The notes beneath the pieces are model-generated. The model worked only from the letters and a program-made list of their open reading frames with translations. It had not been told where the DNA came from and searched no databases. Shown here piece by piece: positions 16,764 through 27,683 of a stretch of 64,000 nt of DNA. Numbering within the stretch: position 1 is the first letter of the stretch; each line of letters starts with the position of its first letter. Position numbers and translations under genes: made by a program. Location: the NCBI RefSeq assembly GCF_003574735.1, contig NZ_QORW01000012.1:62001-126000 (forward strand), written 5' to 3'. This DNA comes from Dongia deserti. Its GTDB lineage: Bacteria > Pseudomonadota > Alphaproteobacteria > Dongiales > Dongiaceae.

Positions 16764-18158
16764 ATGACTGTCGTCACCCGCTTTGCCCCCTCGCCCACCG
16801 GGTTCCTCCATATCGGAGGTGCCCGCACGGCCTTGTTCAACTGGCTTTTTGCCCGCCACCATGGCGGCGTCTTCCGCCTGCGGATCGAGGACACCGACCG
16901 GCAGCGCTCCACCAAGGAGGCCATCGACGCGATCATCGACGGGTTGAAGTGGCTCGGCCTTGATTGGGACGACGAGACGGTCTTCCAGTTCGCCCGCGCG
17001 CCGCGTCACGCCCAAGTCGCGCTCGAGATGCTGAAGCAAGGCAAGGCCTACTACTGCTACACCACGCCAGAAGAACTGGAGCAGATGCGCGAAGCCGCAC
17101 GCGCCGCTGGCAAGCCGATGCGCTATGACGGCCGCTGGCGCGACCGCGACCCAAAAGATGCCCCGCCGGGCGTGAAGCCCGTTATTCGCTTGAAGGCGCC
17201 AACCAGTGGCGAGACCGTCGTGCACGACAAGGTGCAGGGCGAGGTACGCGTCTCCAACGAGCAGCTTGATGACATGATCCTGCTGCGCAGCGATGGCAAC
17301 CCAACCTACATGCACTCGGTGGTGGTCGACGATCACGACATGGGCATCACCCATGTGATCCGTGGGGACGATCACCTGACCAACACGTTCCGGCAGTTGC
17401 AGATCTACCAGGCAATGGGCTGGGAGCCGCCGAGCTTTGCTCATATTCCGCTGATCCATGGGCCGGACGGCGCGAAGCTCTCCAAGCGCCACGGCGCGCT
17501 CGGGGTCGAGGCCTATCGCGACATGGGCTATCTGCCGGAAGCCTTGCGCAACTACCTGCTAAGGCTGGGGTGGGGCCACGGTGATGATGAGATCATCTCG
17601 ACTGAGCAGGCGGTCCAGTGGTTCGATCTGGACGGTTGCGGCCGTGCCCCGTCCCGCTTCGATTTCGCCAAGCTCGACAATCTGAACGGCCATTATCTGC
17701 GGCAGGCCGACGATGCGCGCCTAGTCCAGGAGGTCGCACTGCGGCTGGGCGTCACGGGCGATGCGACGACCGAGGAGCGCCTGACGATCGGGATGCCGGG
17801 ACTCAAGGCACGCGCCAAGACGCTCAAGGAACTCGCTGACAACGCACGATTCTATACGTTGAAGCGCCCGCTGGCGCCGGACGACAAGGCGCGGGCACAG
17901 TTGACCGCCGAGGCGTCAAAGGTGCTGAAGGAATTGCGTGGCGTGGTGGCGGGGTCCCAAAGCTGGAGCGGCGCCGATCTCGAGGCGGCGGCGCGGGGAT
18001 TTGCCAAGGCCAAGGGGATCAAACTTGGCCAGATCGCCCAGCCGCTCCGCGCCGCCTTGACGGGTGCTACGACCTCTCCACCGATCTTCGAGGTCATGCA
18101 GGTTCTGGGGCGCGAGGAAACGCTGGGCCGCATCGACGATGTGCTTGCGGGCAGCTGA
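16764..18158 (+). CDS. gltX: Glutamyl-tRNA synthetase
   Basis: This class I aminoacyl-tRNA synthetase of 464 residues charges tRNA-Glu. The HIGH-type motif is FLHIGGAR near residues 14-21, and the KMSKS-type motif is KLSKRH. The C-terminal anticodon-binding helical domain is complete. The ATG at 16764 ([13 protein letters not shown]) fits the family. A TTG five codons upstream is less likely. It is divergent from comEC and followed by gltA after about 107 bases. Alphaproteobacteria often carry two GltX paralogues, and which one this is cannot be told here. Confidence 0.96.
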   Translation: MTVVTRFAPSPTGFLHIGGARTALFNWLFARHHGGVFRLRIEDTDRQRSTKEAIDAIIDGLKWLGLDWDDETVFQFARAPRHAQVALEMLKQGKAYYCYTTPEELEQMREAARAAGKPMRYDGRWRDRDPKDAPPGVKPVIRLKAPTSGETVVHDKVQGEVRVSNEQLDDMILLRSDGNPTYMHSVVVDDHDMGITHVIRGDDHLTNTFRQLQIYQAMGWEPPSFAHIPLIHGPDGAKLSKRHGALGVEAYRDMGYLPEALRNYLLRLGWGHGDDEIISTEQAVQWFDLDGCGRAPSRFDFAKLDNLNGHYLRQADDARLVQEVALRLGVTGDATTEERLTIGMPGLKARAKTLKELADNARFYTLKRPLAPDDKARAQLTAEASKVLKELRGVVAGSQSWSGADLEAAARGFAKAKGIKLGQIAQPLRAALTGATTSPPIFEVMQVLGREETLGRIDDVLAGS

Positions 18159-18265
18159 TCGCCTCAGCCATGCTGCAAGGCAAAATAGGTCATCGCAGCT
18201 TCACGGTATCGGTGCTACGGTAACTATTAACCTTTCCAGGGCCCTCGACGGATCAGGATAACACC

Positions 18266-19681
18266 ATGGCAAAAAACAAAATTTCAGCAAAGCGCAAATC
18301 GAAGAAGGGCGGTTCCGCCGCCCTGCAGGCCATGAAGCCGAAGATCAAGGTCGCGGATTCGAAGATCAAGCCGCAGCCGCCGACAGCCCATGCCAAGGTC
18401 ACGGTGAAGGACGGCCGCGACGGCAAGACGTGGGATCTGCCGGTCTTGAAAGGCACGCTCGGCCCCGACGTGATGGACGTCCGCAAGCTTTACACCGAAC
18501 ACGGACTGTTCACCTACGACCCTGGCTATGGCTCGACCGGCTCGACCCAGTCCGCCATCACCTACATCGATGGCGAGGCGGGCGTCCTGATGCATCGGGG
18601 TTACCGCATCGAAGAGCTGGCAGCCTATTCGGATTTCATGGAGGTCTGCTACCTGCTGCTCGAGGGCGAACTGCCGACCGCGGAGCAGAAAGCCAAGTTT
18701 GAGCGGAACATCACCTATCACACCATGCTGCACGAGCAGATCACCCGCTTCTTCAGCGGGTTCCGGCGCGACGCGCATCCGATGGCGGTGATGGTGAGCG
18801 TGGTGGGAGCGCTCTCGGCCTTCTATCATGACAGCACCGACATCCACGATCCGCACCAGCGCATAATCTCCGCGCACCGCCTGATCGCAAAAGTGCCGAC
18901 GATCGCGGCCATGGCTTACAAGTATTCCGTCGGCCAGCCATTCATCTATCCGCGCAACCACCTCTCCTATGCCGAGAACTTCCTCTACATGCACTTCGCG
19001 GTGCCGGCGGAGGATTACGAGATCAACCCCGTCGTCGCGAAGGCGATGGACAAGATCTTCATCCTGCACGCCGATCACGAACAGAACGCCTCGACCTCGA
19101 CCGTGCGCATCGCCGGGTCGAGCGGCGCCAATCCGTTCGCCTGCATCGCGGCCGGCATCGCCAGCCTGTGGGGCCCGGCGCACGGCGGCGCCAATGAAGC
19201 CGTGCTCGCCATGTTGCACCAGATCGGCAGCAAGGACCGCATCCCGGAATACATCAAGCGCGCGAAGTCGAAGGACGACAATTTCCGCCTGATGGGCTTC
19301 GGCCATCGGGTCTACAAGAATTACGACCCGCGTGCCGCAGTGATGCGCCAGAGCTGCCATGAGGTGCTGGATGCCCTCGGCAAGCGTGACGAGCCGCTGC
19401 TCGAGCTCGCGATGGAGCTGGAGCGCATCGCGCTGGAAGACGACTACTTCGTCTCCCACAAGCTGTTCCCGAACGTCGATTTCTATTCCGGCATTATCCT
19501 GCAGGCGATCGGCTTCCCGACCTCGATGTTCACCGTGCTGTTCGCCGTTGCGCGCACCGTCGGCTGGGTGGCGCAGTGGAAGGAGATGATCGAAGATCCT
19601 ACGCAGCGCATCGGCCGTCCGCGGCAGCTCTATACCGGATATGGCGAACGGCCGTACCTGCCGATCGAGAAGCGGAAGTAG
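18266..19681 (+). CDS. gltA: Citrate synthase, type II, with basic N-terminal extension
   Basis: It condenses acetyl-CoA and oxaloacetate to citrate at the entry of the TCA cycle. The 471-residue protein has the catalytic histidines in [13 protein letters not shown] and [13 protein letters not shown] and the Asp in NVDFYSG. Residues 1 to about 45 form a Lys- and Ala-rich extension ([12 protein letters not shown]...) not found in typical 430-residue bacterial enzymes. The first conserved residues, [19 protein letters not shown], begin near 55. An upstream AT-rich GGTAACTATTAACC (18220-18233) could hold the promoter. ilvD follows 6 bases after the stop, so they may be co-transcribed. Confidence 0.96.
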   Translation: MAKNKISAKRKSKKGGSAALQAMKPKIKVADSKIKPQPPTAHAKVTVKDGRDGKTWDLPVLKGTLGPDVMDVRKLYTEHGLFTYDPGYGSTGSTQSAITYIDGEAGVLMHRGYRIEELAAYSDFMEVCYLLLEGELPTAEQKAKFERNITYHTMLHEQITRFFSGFRRDAHPMAVMVSVVGALSAFYHDSTDIHDPHQRIISAHRLIAKVPTIAAMAYKYSVGQPFIYPRNHLSYAENFLYMHFAVPAEDYEINPVVAKAMDKIFILHADHEQNASTSTVRIAGSSGANPFACIAAGIASLWGPAHGGANEAVLAMLHQIGSKDRIPEYIKRAKSKDDNFRLMGFGHRVYKNYDPRAAVMRQSCHEVLDALGKRDEPLLELAMELERIALEDDYFVSHKLFPNVDFYSGIILQAIGFPTSMFTVLFAVARTVGWVAQWKEMIEDPTQRIGRPRQLYTGYGERPYLPIEKRK

Positions 19682-19687
19682 CGAGAC

Positions 19688-21553
19688 ATGCCAGCCTACC
19701 GTTCACGGACCACGACCCACGGCCGCAACATGGCCGGCGCGCGCGGCCTATGGCGCGCCACCGGCATGAAGGACGACGATTTCGGCAAGCCCATCATCGC
19801 CGTGGTGAACTCGTTCACCCAGTTCGTGCCTGGCCATGTCCATCTGAAGGATCTCGGCCAACTGGTTGCGCGCGAGATCGAAGCGGCCGGCGGCGTGGCG
19901 AAGGAGTTCAATACGATCGCGGTCGATGACGGGATAGCGATGGGCCATGACGGCATGCTCTACAGCCTGCCCTCGCGGGAGCTCATCGCTGACAGCGTCG
20001 AATACATGGTGAACGCGCATTGCGCCGATGCCATGGTCTGCATCTCGAATTGCGATAAGATCACGCCGGGCATGCTGATGGCGGCGTTGCGTATCAACAT
20101 CCCGGTCGTATTCGTCTCCGGCGGCCCGATGGAAGCCGGCAAGGTCAATCTCAAGGACAAGGTAGTGGCGCTTGACCTGGTCGATGCCATGGTCGCTGCC
20201 GCTGACGACAAGTATTCGGATGCCGAAGTCGCGACCATCGAGCGGTCCGCCTGCCCCACCTGCGGCTCCTGCTCCGGCATGTTCACCGCCAATTCGATGA
20301 ACTGCCTGACCGAAGCGCTGGGCCTCTCGCTGCCGGGCAACGGTTCGGTGCTGGCTACGCATGCCGATCGCAAGGGCCTGTTCCTGGAGGCCGGGCGTCT
20401 GATCGTCGACATCACGCGCCGGTACTACGAGGAGAATGACGCCAGCGTGCTGCCGCGGAGCATCGCCAGCTTCGCAGCGTTCGAGAATGCCATGAGCCTC
20501 GACATTGCGATGGGCGGTTCCACCAACACGGTGTTGCATCTGCTTGCCGCCGCTCATGAAGCGGGTGTCGACTTCACCATGAGCGACATCGACCGGCTGT
20601 CGCGCAAGGTGCCCTGCCTCTGCAAGGTGGCACCCGCCAAGTCCGACGTGCATATGGAGGACGTGCACCGCGCCGGCGGCATCATGGCGATTCTCGGCGA
20701 ACTCGATCGGGCCGGCTTGCTGCATCCCGACATGCCGACCGTGCACAGCAAGACCCTCCGCGATGCGCTGAAGCGCTGGGATATCCGTCAGTCCAACAGC
20801 ACGAGCGTACAGCAGTTCTATCTGGCGGCACCAGGTGGCGTGCCGACGCAAACGGCCTTCAGCCAGGACCAGCGCTGGAAGGAACTCGATCTCGACCGCG
20901 CCAGTGGCGTGATCCGTGATGCCGAGCACGCCTTCTCGCGCGAGGGCGGCCTTGCGGTCCTCAAGGGCAACCTCGCGCTCGATGGCTGCATCGTGAAGAC
21001 CGCCGGCGTCGACGAGAGCATCCACGTCTTTGCGGGTCCGGCACGCGTATTTGAGAGCCAGGATGACGCTGTTTCCGGCATCCTGCTTGGACAGGTGAAG
21101 AGCGGCGAGGTCGTGGTGATCCGCTACGAAGGCCCGCGTGGTGGGCCCGGCATGCAGGAGATGCTCTATCCGACCAGCTATCTGAAATCGAAAGGCCTGG
21201 GCAAGGCCTGCGCCTTGATCACGGACGGCCGATTCTCCGGCGGCACTTCCGGCCTATCGATCGGCCACGTCTCGCCGGAAGCGGCGGAAGGCGGCTTGAT
21301 CGCCCTGGTCGAGGATGGCGACCGGATCGAGATCGACATCCCCAACCGCGCGATCAAGCTCGCGGTCTCCGACGCCGTGCTGGCGGAACGCTGCAAAGCC
21401 ATGGAAGCGCGCGGCACCGCTGCCTGGAAGCCCGCAACGCGCAAGCGGAACGTCTCGCCGGCGCTGAAGGCCTACGCCGCCTTCACGACCAGTGCCGCGC
21501 GTGGCGCGGTGCGAGATGTGGAGCAGCTCGCCTCTTCGAAGCGGCCAAACTGA
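19688..21553 (+). CDS. ilvD: Dihydroxy-acid dehydratase
   Basis: It dehydrates 2,3-dihydroxy acids in valine, leucine and isoleucine synthesis. This is the full-length 621-residue enzyme, with iron-sulfur cysteines in [10 protein letters not shown] and in [13 protein letters not shown] and the C-terminal [21 protein letters not shown] signature. It starts 6 bases downstream of gltA. Convergent asnB ends 39 bases beyond the stop. No clear terminator is visible in that short gap. Confidence 0.97.
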   Translation: MPAYRSRTTTHGRNMAGARGLWRATGMKDDDFGKPIIAVVNSFTQFVPGHVHLKDLGQLVAREIEAAGGVAKEFNTIAVDDGIAMGHDGMLYSLPSRELIADSVEYMVNAHCADAMVCISNCDKITPGMLMAALRINIPVVFVSGGPMEAGKVNLKDKVVALDLVDAMVAAADDKYSDAEVATIERSACPTCGSCSGMFTANSMNCLTEALGLSLPGNGSVLATHADRKGLFLEAGRLIVDITRRYYEENDASVLPRSIASFAAFENAMSLDIAMGGSTNTVLHLLAAAHEAGVDFTMSDIDRLSRKVPCLCKVAPAKSDVHMEDVHRAGGIMAILGELDRAGLLHPDMPTVHSKTLRDALKRWDIRQSNSTSVQQFYLAAPGGVPTQTAFSQDQRWKELDLDRASGVIRDAEHAFSREGGLAVLKGNLALDGCIVKTAGVDESIHVFAGPARVFESQDDAVSGILLGQVKSGEVVVIRYEGPRGGPGMQEMLYPTSYLKSKGLGKACALITDGRFSGGTSGLSIGHVSPEAAEGGLIALVEDGDRIEIDIPNRAIKLAVSDAVLAERCKAMEARGTAAWKPATRKRNVSPALKAYAAFTTSAARGAVRDVEQLASSKRPN

Positions 21554-21592
21554 TCCAGGCTGCTGCTCGATCCGCACCCTACCAGATCAGCA

Positions 21593-23530
21593 TCACCGAA
21601 CCGGCGCGCCCAGGCGGAAACGGTCGTGCAACACGCAGACGCTGGCAAGGAACATCAATGTCTGATCGTTGGCGACGCGGCCGCCGTCGTCCATCTCGTC
21701 AATTCGATCCAGAATCTCGATGACCTTGGCCCGGTCAAGGAATGGGATCGAAGCGAGCGTCGGGCCGCGCAGCGTGTCCTGAACGAATGCGTTCAGCCGC
21801 CCCTGGGGATCGAGGCTCGCCGGCGGTGCGAGGAACGGGTGCTTCTGCCGGCGATAGATCGTGTCGGTGATAGTATCGCGGGCAGCTTCGCGCAGGACGT
21901 ATTTCTCCGTCATGCCGCGTATCTTCTGATTGACCGGCTGCGAGCGGATCACCTCCACGACGTGATGATCAAGAAACGGTACCCGCCCTTCGATCGAATG
22001 TCCCATCTCCATGCGGTCGCCTAGCATGGTCAGGACGTATTGAGGCAGCGCGGTTTTCGACCATAGATACAGCGACTGATGCACCGGCTCACGGCCAGAC
22101 AGCTGGCGCAGCACATCAATCTCGCTCAAAAGCAGCCGATATCCCTGACGGTGGTCCACAGCGGCGAGGCAGTCCTTGGCCAGCACGCTGCGCAGCTTGA
22201 TCGCCCGGGATGAAAAGGTCTCCATCCAGGACGGGACGAATCCAAGAATCCGCCTGACGTCATCCAGAGACCCTCGTTCGCCATCCGGCAACAGCAAGCC
22301 GCGTGACACGGGGTTGAGCGTTTCCAGCTCCTCGAGAAGCTTCGCAACGACCTTCGGGTCCTGACCGGCCCGGTTGTAGAGCAGCATGTCGCGCCTGAAA
22401 TGGGCATAGCCGCCGAGGATCTCGTCCGATCCCTCTCCCGTCAGGACAACCTTGTATCCGGCGTCCCGCACGGCGCGGCTCAACAGGTATTTGGCGACGC
22501 CGTGCGCGTTGACGCACAAGGTCTCCGACTGCGCGATGGCGTCGGCGAAGTTGTCCGCCAAGTCGTCTTGCCGAATTGGAATTGGATAGAACTCCGCGCC
22601 GACTCTTGCGGCCATCTCCCTTGCCTGCGCTTCTTCATCGTATTCCGCGCGATCGAAGGTGAGCGTGAACGCCCGGATCGGATCGGAATGATGGCGTGCT
22701 GCCAGGCCAAGGACCGAGCAGGAATCCAGGCCACCGCTCAGATAGCAGCCCACCGGAACATCGGCACGCAGGCGAATCCGAACCGCCTCTTCCAGCACCG
22801 CGCGAAACTCGGCCTTGTATTCTTCGTCGGAACGCCGAGTTCCGTCTCTATCCGCGACGGGATAGTCAAAATCCCAGTACCGGTTGACCTGCAGATGCGC
22901 ATCCGTTGCGATGAGGTAATGGCCGGGCGGCACCTGGAAGACCCCGTCGAACAGGGTTCGCGCCTGGTAGCCGCCTAGCTCTACCATCGGGTAGAAGTTG
23001 TCGGGGTCCCATCGGGCCGGTACCCCCGCGGCAAACAGCGCCTTCACTTCCGAGGCCAGATAGAGCGTGTTCTGGTGGATTGCATAGAACAGCGGCTTGA
23101 TGCCGAAGCGATCGCGCGCCGCGAACAGCAGACGGTTCGCCGCATCCCAAATGACAAACGCGAACTCGCCGCGCAGCCGATGCAGGCACTGCGGACCGAG
23201 ATCTTCGTAGAGATGCAAGGCAATCTCGCTATCGGAGCGCGTCCTTAAGCGGTGCCCTGCAGCTTCCAGCTCGGTTCGAATCGCCTCGTAGCCGTAAAAT
23301 TCGCCATTGGCGACGATCCAGCTCTGGTTATCCTCGCTGGCAATCGGCTGATCGCCGATCGTCAAGTCGATAATGCTCAGCCTGGCATGTCCGAGGGCGA
23401 CGCGCCGATCCGCGCTGATCCAATGGCGCTGTCCATCGGGACCTCGATGTCGAAGGCACTGAACGGCCCTTTGAACGGTCTCGATACCGACTGGGGTCCG
23501 GCGTGAGAAGAGCGCAACTATCCCGCACAT
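21593..23530 (-). CDS. asnB: Asparagine synthase (glutamine-hydrolysing) family protein
   Basis: This 645-residue amidotransferase has an N-terminal class II glutaminase with nucleophile Cys2 (MCGIVALF) and the RHRGPDGQ and NGEFYGYEAIR boxes. A synthetase domain follows with PP-loop SGGLDS and the TGEGSDEILGGY and EGRVPFLDHHVVE motifs. It could make asparagine or amidate another carboxylate, since the family is broad and some members modify secondary metabolites or cell-surface sugars. The ATG at 23530 is chosen because Cys must be residue 2 and AAGGA lies seven bases upstream. Longer in-frame starts would bury the nucleophile. Confidence 0.88.
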   Translation of the reverse strand: MCGIVALFSRRTPVGIETVQRAVQCLRHRGPDGQRHWISADRRVALGHARLSIIDLTIGDQPIASEDNQSWIVANGEFYGYEAIRTELEAAGHRLRTRSDSEIALHLYEDLGPQCLHRLRGEFAFVIWDAANRLLFAARDRFGIKPLFYAIHQNTLYLASEVKALFAAGVPARWDPDNFYPMVELGGYQARTLFDGVFQVPPGHYLIATDAHLQVNRYWDFDYPVADRDGTRRSDEEYKAEFRAVLEEAVRIRLRADVPVGCYLSGGLDSCSVLGLAARHHSDPIRAFTLTFDRAEYDEEAQAREMAARVGAEFYPIPIRQDDLADNFADAIAQSETLCVNAHGVAKYLLSRAVRDAGYKVVLTGEGSDEILGGYAHFRRDMLLYNRAGQDPKVVAKLLEELETLNPVSRGLLLPDGERGSLDDVRRILGFVPSWMETFSSRAIKLRSVLAKDCLAAVDHRQGYRLLLSEIDVLRQLSGREPVHQSLYLWSKTALPQYVLTMLGDRMEMGHSIEGRVPFLDHHVVEVIRSQPVNQKIRGMTEKYVLREAARDTITDTIYRRQKHPFLAPPASLDPQGRLNAFVQDTLRGPTLASIPFLDRAKVIEILDRIDEMDDGGRVANDQTLMFLASVCVLHDRFRLGAPVR

Positions 23531-23860
23531 CAGCATATCCTTCGAGTACAGTCTTGCAATCAGAGCCGGGCGGCAAATTGCGAACGCCGCCGGTTCTTTC
23601 AAGATCACGCAAGATCGGGAATGGTCCGTTGATGGCCGATATCGTATCGACGTGATCCTCTCGATAGCGCCGATCTAACGAACCGGCCATGGATCTGCTG
23701 TGAAGGGCTTCACAAGGGTCGCGGTCGCCACAGAATCATCACAGCGCAATCGCGCTCTGCGGCCCATTGCGCTGAAGGTCTACGCCCTCCTTCGCGGCGG
23801 CGCCGCTGCGGCGCGGATCCATATGTCGAGCAGGTCGAGGAAGAGATCGAGCTAGGTACA
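23531..23860 (-). other. 330-base gap between gloA and asnB
   Basis: No convincing gene was found. It contains a 16-base inverted repeat, TGTGAAG-GG-CTTCACA at 23699-23714, which is operator-like and about 170 bases upstream of the asnB start. A GC-rich near-palindrome near 23800-23815 has no T-run. It presumably holds the asnB promoter. A continuous frame antisense to gloA here is compositional. Confidence 0.5.
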
Positions 23861-24271
<411 letters not shown>

Positions 24272-24291
24272 CTCCAGCTCCTTCGTGAGTC

Positions 24292-24756
24292 CTATACGTC
24301 GCGGATCATGGCCGCGAAATCGGCTTCAGCCACCACCTGCTCGCCCACCTTGGCTACGCCGTTGAATTTCCAGACTGGTCCGCGATGGCGGTCCTTTTTC
24401 ACTTCGAGCCGCAGCTGGTCGCCGGGCACCACCGGCCGGCGAAAGCGGGCGCTGTCGACGCTCATGAAATAGACCAGCTTGCCGTGAAAAGCTTCGCCCA
24501 GCGTGTGGACGACCAGCACGGCAGCGGTCTGCGCCATCGCCTCGATGATGAGGACGCCGGGCAACACCGGGTCGCTCGGGAAATGGCCCTGGAATATCCC
24601 CTCGTTCATCGAGACGTTCTTGATGCCGACGCAGCCCTTATCGGCGACCGCATTTTCGACGCGGTCGATCATCAGGAACGGATAGCGGTGGGGAATCATC
24701 TTCATGACGCCCTTGGCGTCAATGTCGAGTCCCTTCTCCGATGGCGCTTCGCTCAT
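24292..24756 (-). CDS. fabZ: 3-hydroxyacyl-ACP dehydratase FabZ
   Basis: It dehydrates 3-hydroxyacyl-ACP in fatty acid elongation. The 154-residue hot-dog-fold protein has IPHRYPFLMIDRV near the N terminus and the active-site block GHFPSDPVLPGVLIIEAMAQ with catalytic His and Glu. It follows skp by 16 bases. lpxD, which normally separates skp from fabZ, is absent. Confidence 0.96.
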   Translation of the reverse strand: MSEAPSEKGLDIDAKGVMKMIPHRYPFLMIDRVENAVADKGCVGIKNVSMNEGIFQGHFPSDPVLPGVLIIEAMAQTAAVLVVHTLGEAFHGKLVYFMSVDSARFRRPVVPGDQLRLEVKKDRHRGPVWKFNGVAKVGEQVVAEADFAAMIRDV

Positions 24757-24772
24757 GATCGTTGTGCCTCGA

Positions 24773-25336
24773 TCAGATGCTGACTTTCGGCAACTTGGTG
24801 TCGAGGCCCTTCTGGACCTCCGTAGTGATATCCCAGTTCTCTGCCGCCAGGACGACCAGCGACTTGTTGATGATCAAAGTCAGACCCCGCTTCTCAGCAA
24901 TGTCGCGGATCACGATGTCCAGCGTCTTCGAGATCTGCTCGAGACCCTTGTTGCGCGCCAGCTCCAGCTCCTTGCGTTTGGCGCTCGCGCTCTTGCGCAG
25001 CGCGTCAAACTCCTTCTCGAGCTGGGCAAGCTTGGCCTGGAAGTCGGCCGGCGGCAGCGAGCTGCGCTGTTGCTCCAGCTGCTGGCGCTTGGCGCGCAAT
25101 CCCTGCTCCGTCTTGCCGATCTCCGCGTTGATCGCCTTGCTTTTCGCAAGCAGCGCCTGCTCCAGCGATTGACCGGCCTTGGATCTCTTGAGGATCGTCT
25201 GGAGGTCCAGCGTTCCAACCACCAGGGGCACATCCTTTGCGGCTGCGGTCTGTGCAATGGCGGAATGAACAGGAACGGCGATACCGCCGCCAATTGTCGC
25301 GGTCGCAACAATCAAGGCGATGATCCAGGTTCTCAT
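24773..25336 (-). CDS. skp: OmpH/Skp family periplasmic chaperone
   Basis: This 187-residue secreted protein has a signal peptide (about residues 1-30) and a long charged coiled coil (about 55-135), the tentacles of the Skp fold that hold unfolded outer-membrane proteins. The C-terminal GLTLIINKSLVVLAAENWDIT strand is typical of the OmpH family. The ATG at 25336 gives a compact signal peptide, while a TTG at 25360 would add eight charged residues. It lies 44 bases downstream of bamA, matching its role in delivering clients to BamA. Confidence 0.9.
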   Translation of the reverse strand: MRTWIIALIVATATIGGGIAVPVHSAIAQTAAAKDVPLVVGTLDLQTILKRSKAGQSLEQALLAKSKAINAEIGKTEQGLRAKRQQLEQQRSSLPPADFQAKLAQLEKEFDALRKSASAKRKELELARNKGLEQISKTLDIVIRDIAEKRGLTLIINKSLVVLAAENWDITTEVQKGLDTKLPKVSI

Positions 25337-25380
25337 CGAGCGCACGTTATCCGACTCCAATTTTCGCAGTTTGGGTCCGC

Positions 25381-27669
25381 TCAGAACGACGTACCGATGC
25401 TGAAGCGGAAGAGTTCTTCTTCGTCAAACGGTTCCTTCAGGACCGGATAGGCCAAATCCACGGCCAGCGGCCCGAACGGCGACACCCAGGTCAATCCGAC
25501 GCCCAGCGAGACACGCAGGGAGGAGGAATCGTTGAGATCGATATCGTCCTCAAAATCGGTCCCCGTCAAGGTCCCGAAATCGCTGAAAACACGACCGCGG
25601 ATCCCGTACTCCTCCGGCAGGCCAATCGGGAAGGCGGCCTGAACGGTGCCCTCCGCCCGGAACTTGCCGCCGAGGGAGTCGTCCGTGTCCGAATCCCGGG
25701 GGCCGACACCGCCTGTGGCAAAACCGCGCAGGTTTTGGCCGCCGAGGAAGAAGGCATCCGTGACCCGGATGTCGTCGCCGATGCCGAACATATACCCAAG
25801 CTCACCGGTCGCGCCGATCGTTACTTCCTTGGTGATGGGAATGAAATATCCACCGCCCAGGGTGTTGCGAAGGTAACGCACCGTTCCGCCCAGGCCGGCG
25901 AAATCCTGGCCGACCTGCAGGTAATAGCCGTCGCGCGGATCGGTCCTGCTGTCGCGCCGGTCATAAATGACGTCGTGGCCGATGATAGAGCGGAATTCCG
26001 AGCCTTCCTCGTTCTGGATGACGTCCGACGCGTCGTCATCCACGTTCTTCACCTCATCATATGAGAAGGTGTACGCGACCGTGTGGCGGGTGTATTCACT
26101 GAGATCATATCCCATACGCACACCGGCGCCCGTGTTGTTTTCCTGGAACGAGCTTTCCCTGCGGTCAAAGCGGCGGTGGAACACGTCGAAACCGGCCGAT
26201 AGTTCCTTGTCCAGGAAGTAGGGATCGGTAAAGCTGACGTCGATGGTGGATCGCCGTCCGGAAATGTTGAACTGGGCGCGGAGGTCATATCCCTTGCCGA
26301 GCAGGTTGCGCTCGCGTACGCCGACGTTGCCCAGCGGGCCGTCCGCGGTGGAGAACCCGGCGCCGAACGACAGTTCGCCGGTCGACTTCTCCGCAACCTT
26401 GACCCTGATCACCGTCTTGTCGGGACTGTCGGATGCAACGGCTTGGATGTCGACGGATTCGAAGAAGCCGAGATTCTTCAGCCGCTGCTCGGTGCGGCGC
26501 AGCTTGGAGGTCGAGAAGGCATCACCTTCCGCAAGTCGAAATTCACGGCGGATGACCTTATCCTGCGTGCGGACGTTGCCCACAATGTCGATCCGCTCGA
26601 CGTAGACCTTGGGCCCTTCCTGAATGTCGTAGGTCAGGTTCAGGACCAGATTCTCGGCATCCCGTTCGATGCGCGGCCGCACGTCCACGAACGCATAGCC
26701 GAGGCTGCCAACGCGGTCACTGATCGCCTGCACGGTCTCATCGACTAGGTCGGCGTTGTACCAGTCCCCTTCATCCGTCTCCACGAGTTCGCGCAGCGAC
26801 TCGGGATCCAGGTCCTTGAGCGTCGTCTTGATGTCGACAGTGCCGAGCTTGTAGCGCTCACCCTCTTCGACCGTGAAGGTGATGAAGAAGGCCTCCTGGT
26901 CCGGAGATAGCTCCGCGACCGCCGACACCACGCGGAAGTCGGCATAGCCCTCGGACAGGTAGAACTTGCGCAGCGCTTCCTTGTCGAGCGTCAGCCGGTC
27001 GGGGTCATAGGTATCGGTAGTGCTCAGGAATCGGTAAAAGGCCGCTTCCTGCGTCACGATCTCATCCCTGAGGTCGCCGTCGCTAAAGACCTTGTTGCCG
27101 ATGAAATCGATCCGGCGAACCTCGGTGACGTCGCCTTCATTGATCTCGAACACCAGATTCACGCGATTCTGGTCCAGGTTAATGATCTTCGGCTCGACCG
27201 TTGCCGCGAACCGGCCGCTCCGCCGATACAGGTCCAGAATGCGCTTCACATCTGCCTGGACCCGAGCTTGGGTGTAGACGACGCGCGGGCGCAGCTGAAC
27301 CTCCGCCTGCAGCGCTTCGTCATCGATGCGCCTGTTCCCCTCGAACGCCAGCTTGTTGATGATGGGGTTCTCGGTCACGTTGACAACCAGCGCATCGCCC
27401 TCACGCCGGAAATTGACGTCGGCGAACAGTCCGGTTCCGAACAGGTTCTTCAGCGCCTGGTCGATTCGCCTGGCGTCGAACGGATCACCGGGATTGATCT
27501 GCATATAAGAGCGGACAGTCTCCGCCTCGATACGCTGATTGCCCTCGATGCGGATCTCCTGGATCGGATCGCCCGAGGAGATGGACTGCGCGCTTGCCTC
27601 AGGCAGGGCCACGGCCAGGGTGCAGAAGAGCAGCCCTGCGAACAGCGCAAGCCATCGTACAAACGCCAT
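25381..27669 (-). CDS. bamA: Outer-membrane protein assembly factor BamA
   Basis: This Omp85 protein folds and inserts beta-barrel proteins into the outer membrane. The 762-residue precursor has a signal peptide (about 1-27), five POTRA domains (about 30-355) and a 16-strand barrel. The barrel carries the conserved NLRGF segment near residue 640 and ends in aromatic Phe (FRFSIGTSF), the usual C-terminal beta-signal. Its place between rseP and skp is the standard envelope-biogenesis order. It is probably part of the long rpsB-fabZ transcription region. Confidence 0.97.
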   Translation of the reverse strand: MAFVRWLALFAGLLFCTLAVALPEASAQSISSGDPIQEIRIEGNQRIEAETVRSYMQINPGDPFDARRIDQALKNLFGTGLFADVNFRREGDALVVNVTENPIINKLAFEGNRRIDDEALQAEVQLRPRVVYTQARVQADVKRILDLYRRSGRFAATVEPKIINLDQNRVNLVFEINEGDVTEVRRIDFIGNKVFSDGDLRDEIVTQEAAFYRFLSTTDTYDPDRLTLDKEALRKFYLSEGYADFRVVSAVAELSPDQEAFFITFTVEEGERYKLGTVDIKTTLKDLDPESLRELVETDEGDWYNADLVDETVQAISDRVGSLGYAFVDVRPRIERDAENLVLNLTYDIQEGPKVYVERIDIVGNVRTQDKVIRREFRLAEGDAFSTSKLRRTEQRLKNLGFFESVDIQAVASDSPDKTVIRVKVAEKSTGELSFGAGFSTADGPLGNVGVRERNLLGKGYDLRAQFNISGRRSTIDVSFTDPYFLDKELSAGFDVFHRRFDRRESSFQENNTGAGVRMGYDLSEYTRHTVAYTFSYDEVKNVDDDASDVIQNEEGSEFRSIIGHDVIYDRRDSRTDPRDGYYLQVGQDFAGLGGTVRYLRNTLGGGYFIPITKEVTIGATGELGYMFGIGDDIRVTDAFFLGGQNLRGFATGGVGPRDSDTDDSLGGKFRAEGTVQAAFPIGLPEEYGIRGRVFSDFGTLTGTDFEDDIDLNDSSSLRVSLGVGLTWVSPFGPLAVDLAYPVLKEPFDEEELFRFSIGTSF

Positions 27670-27683
27670 TTGGTAAACACCCC

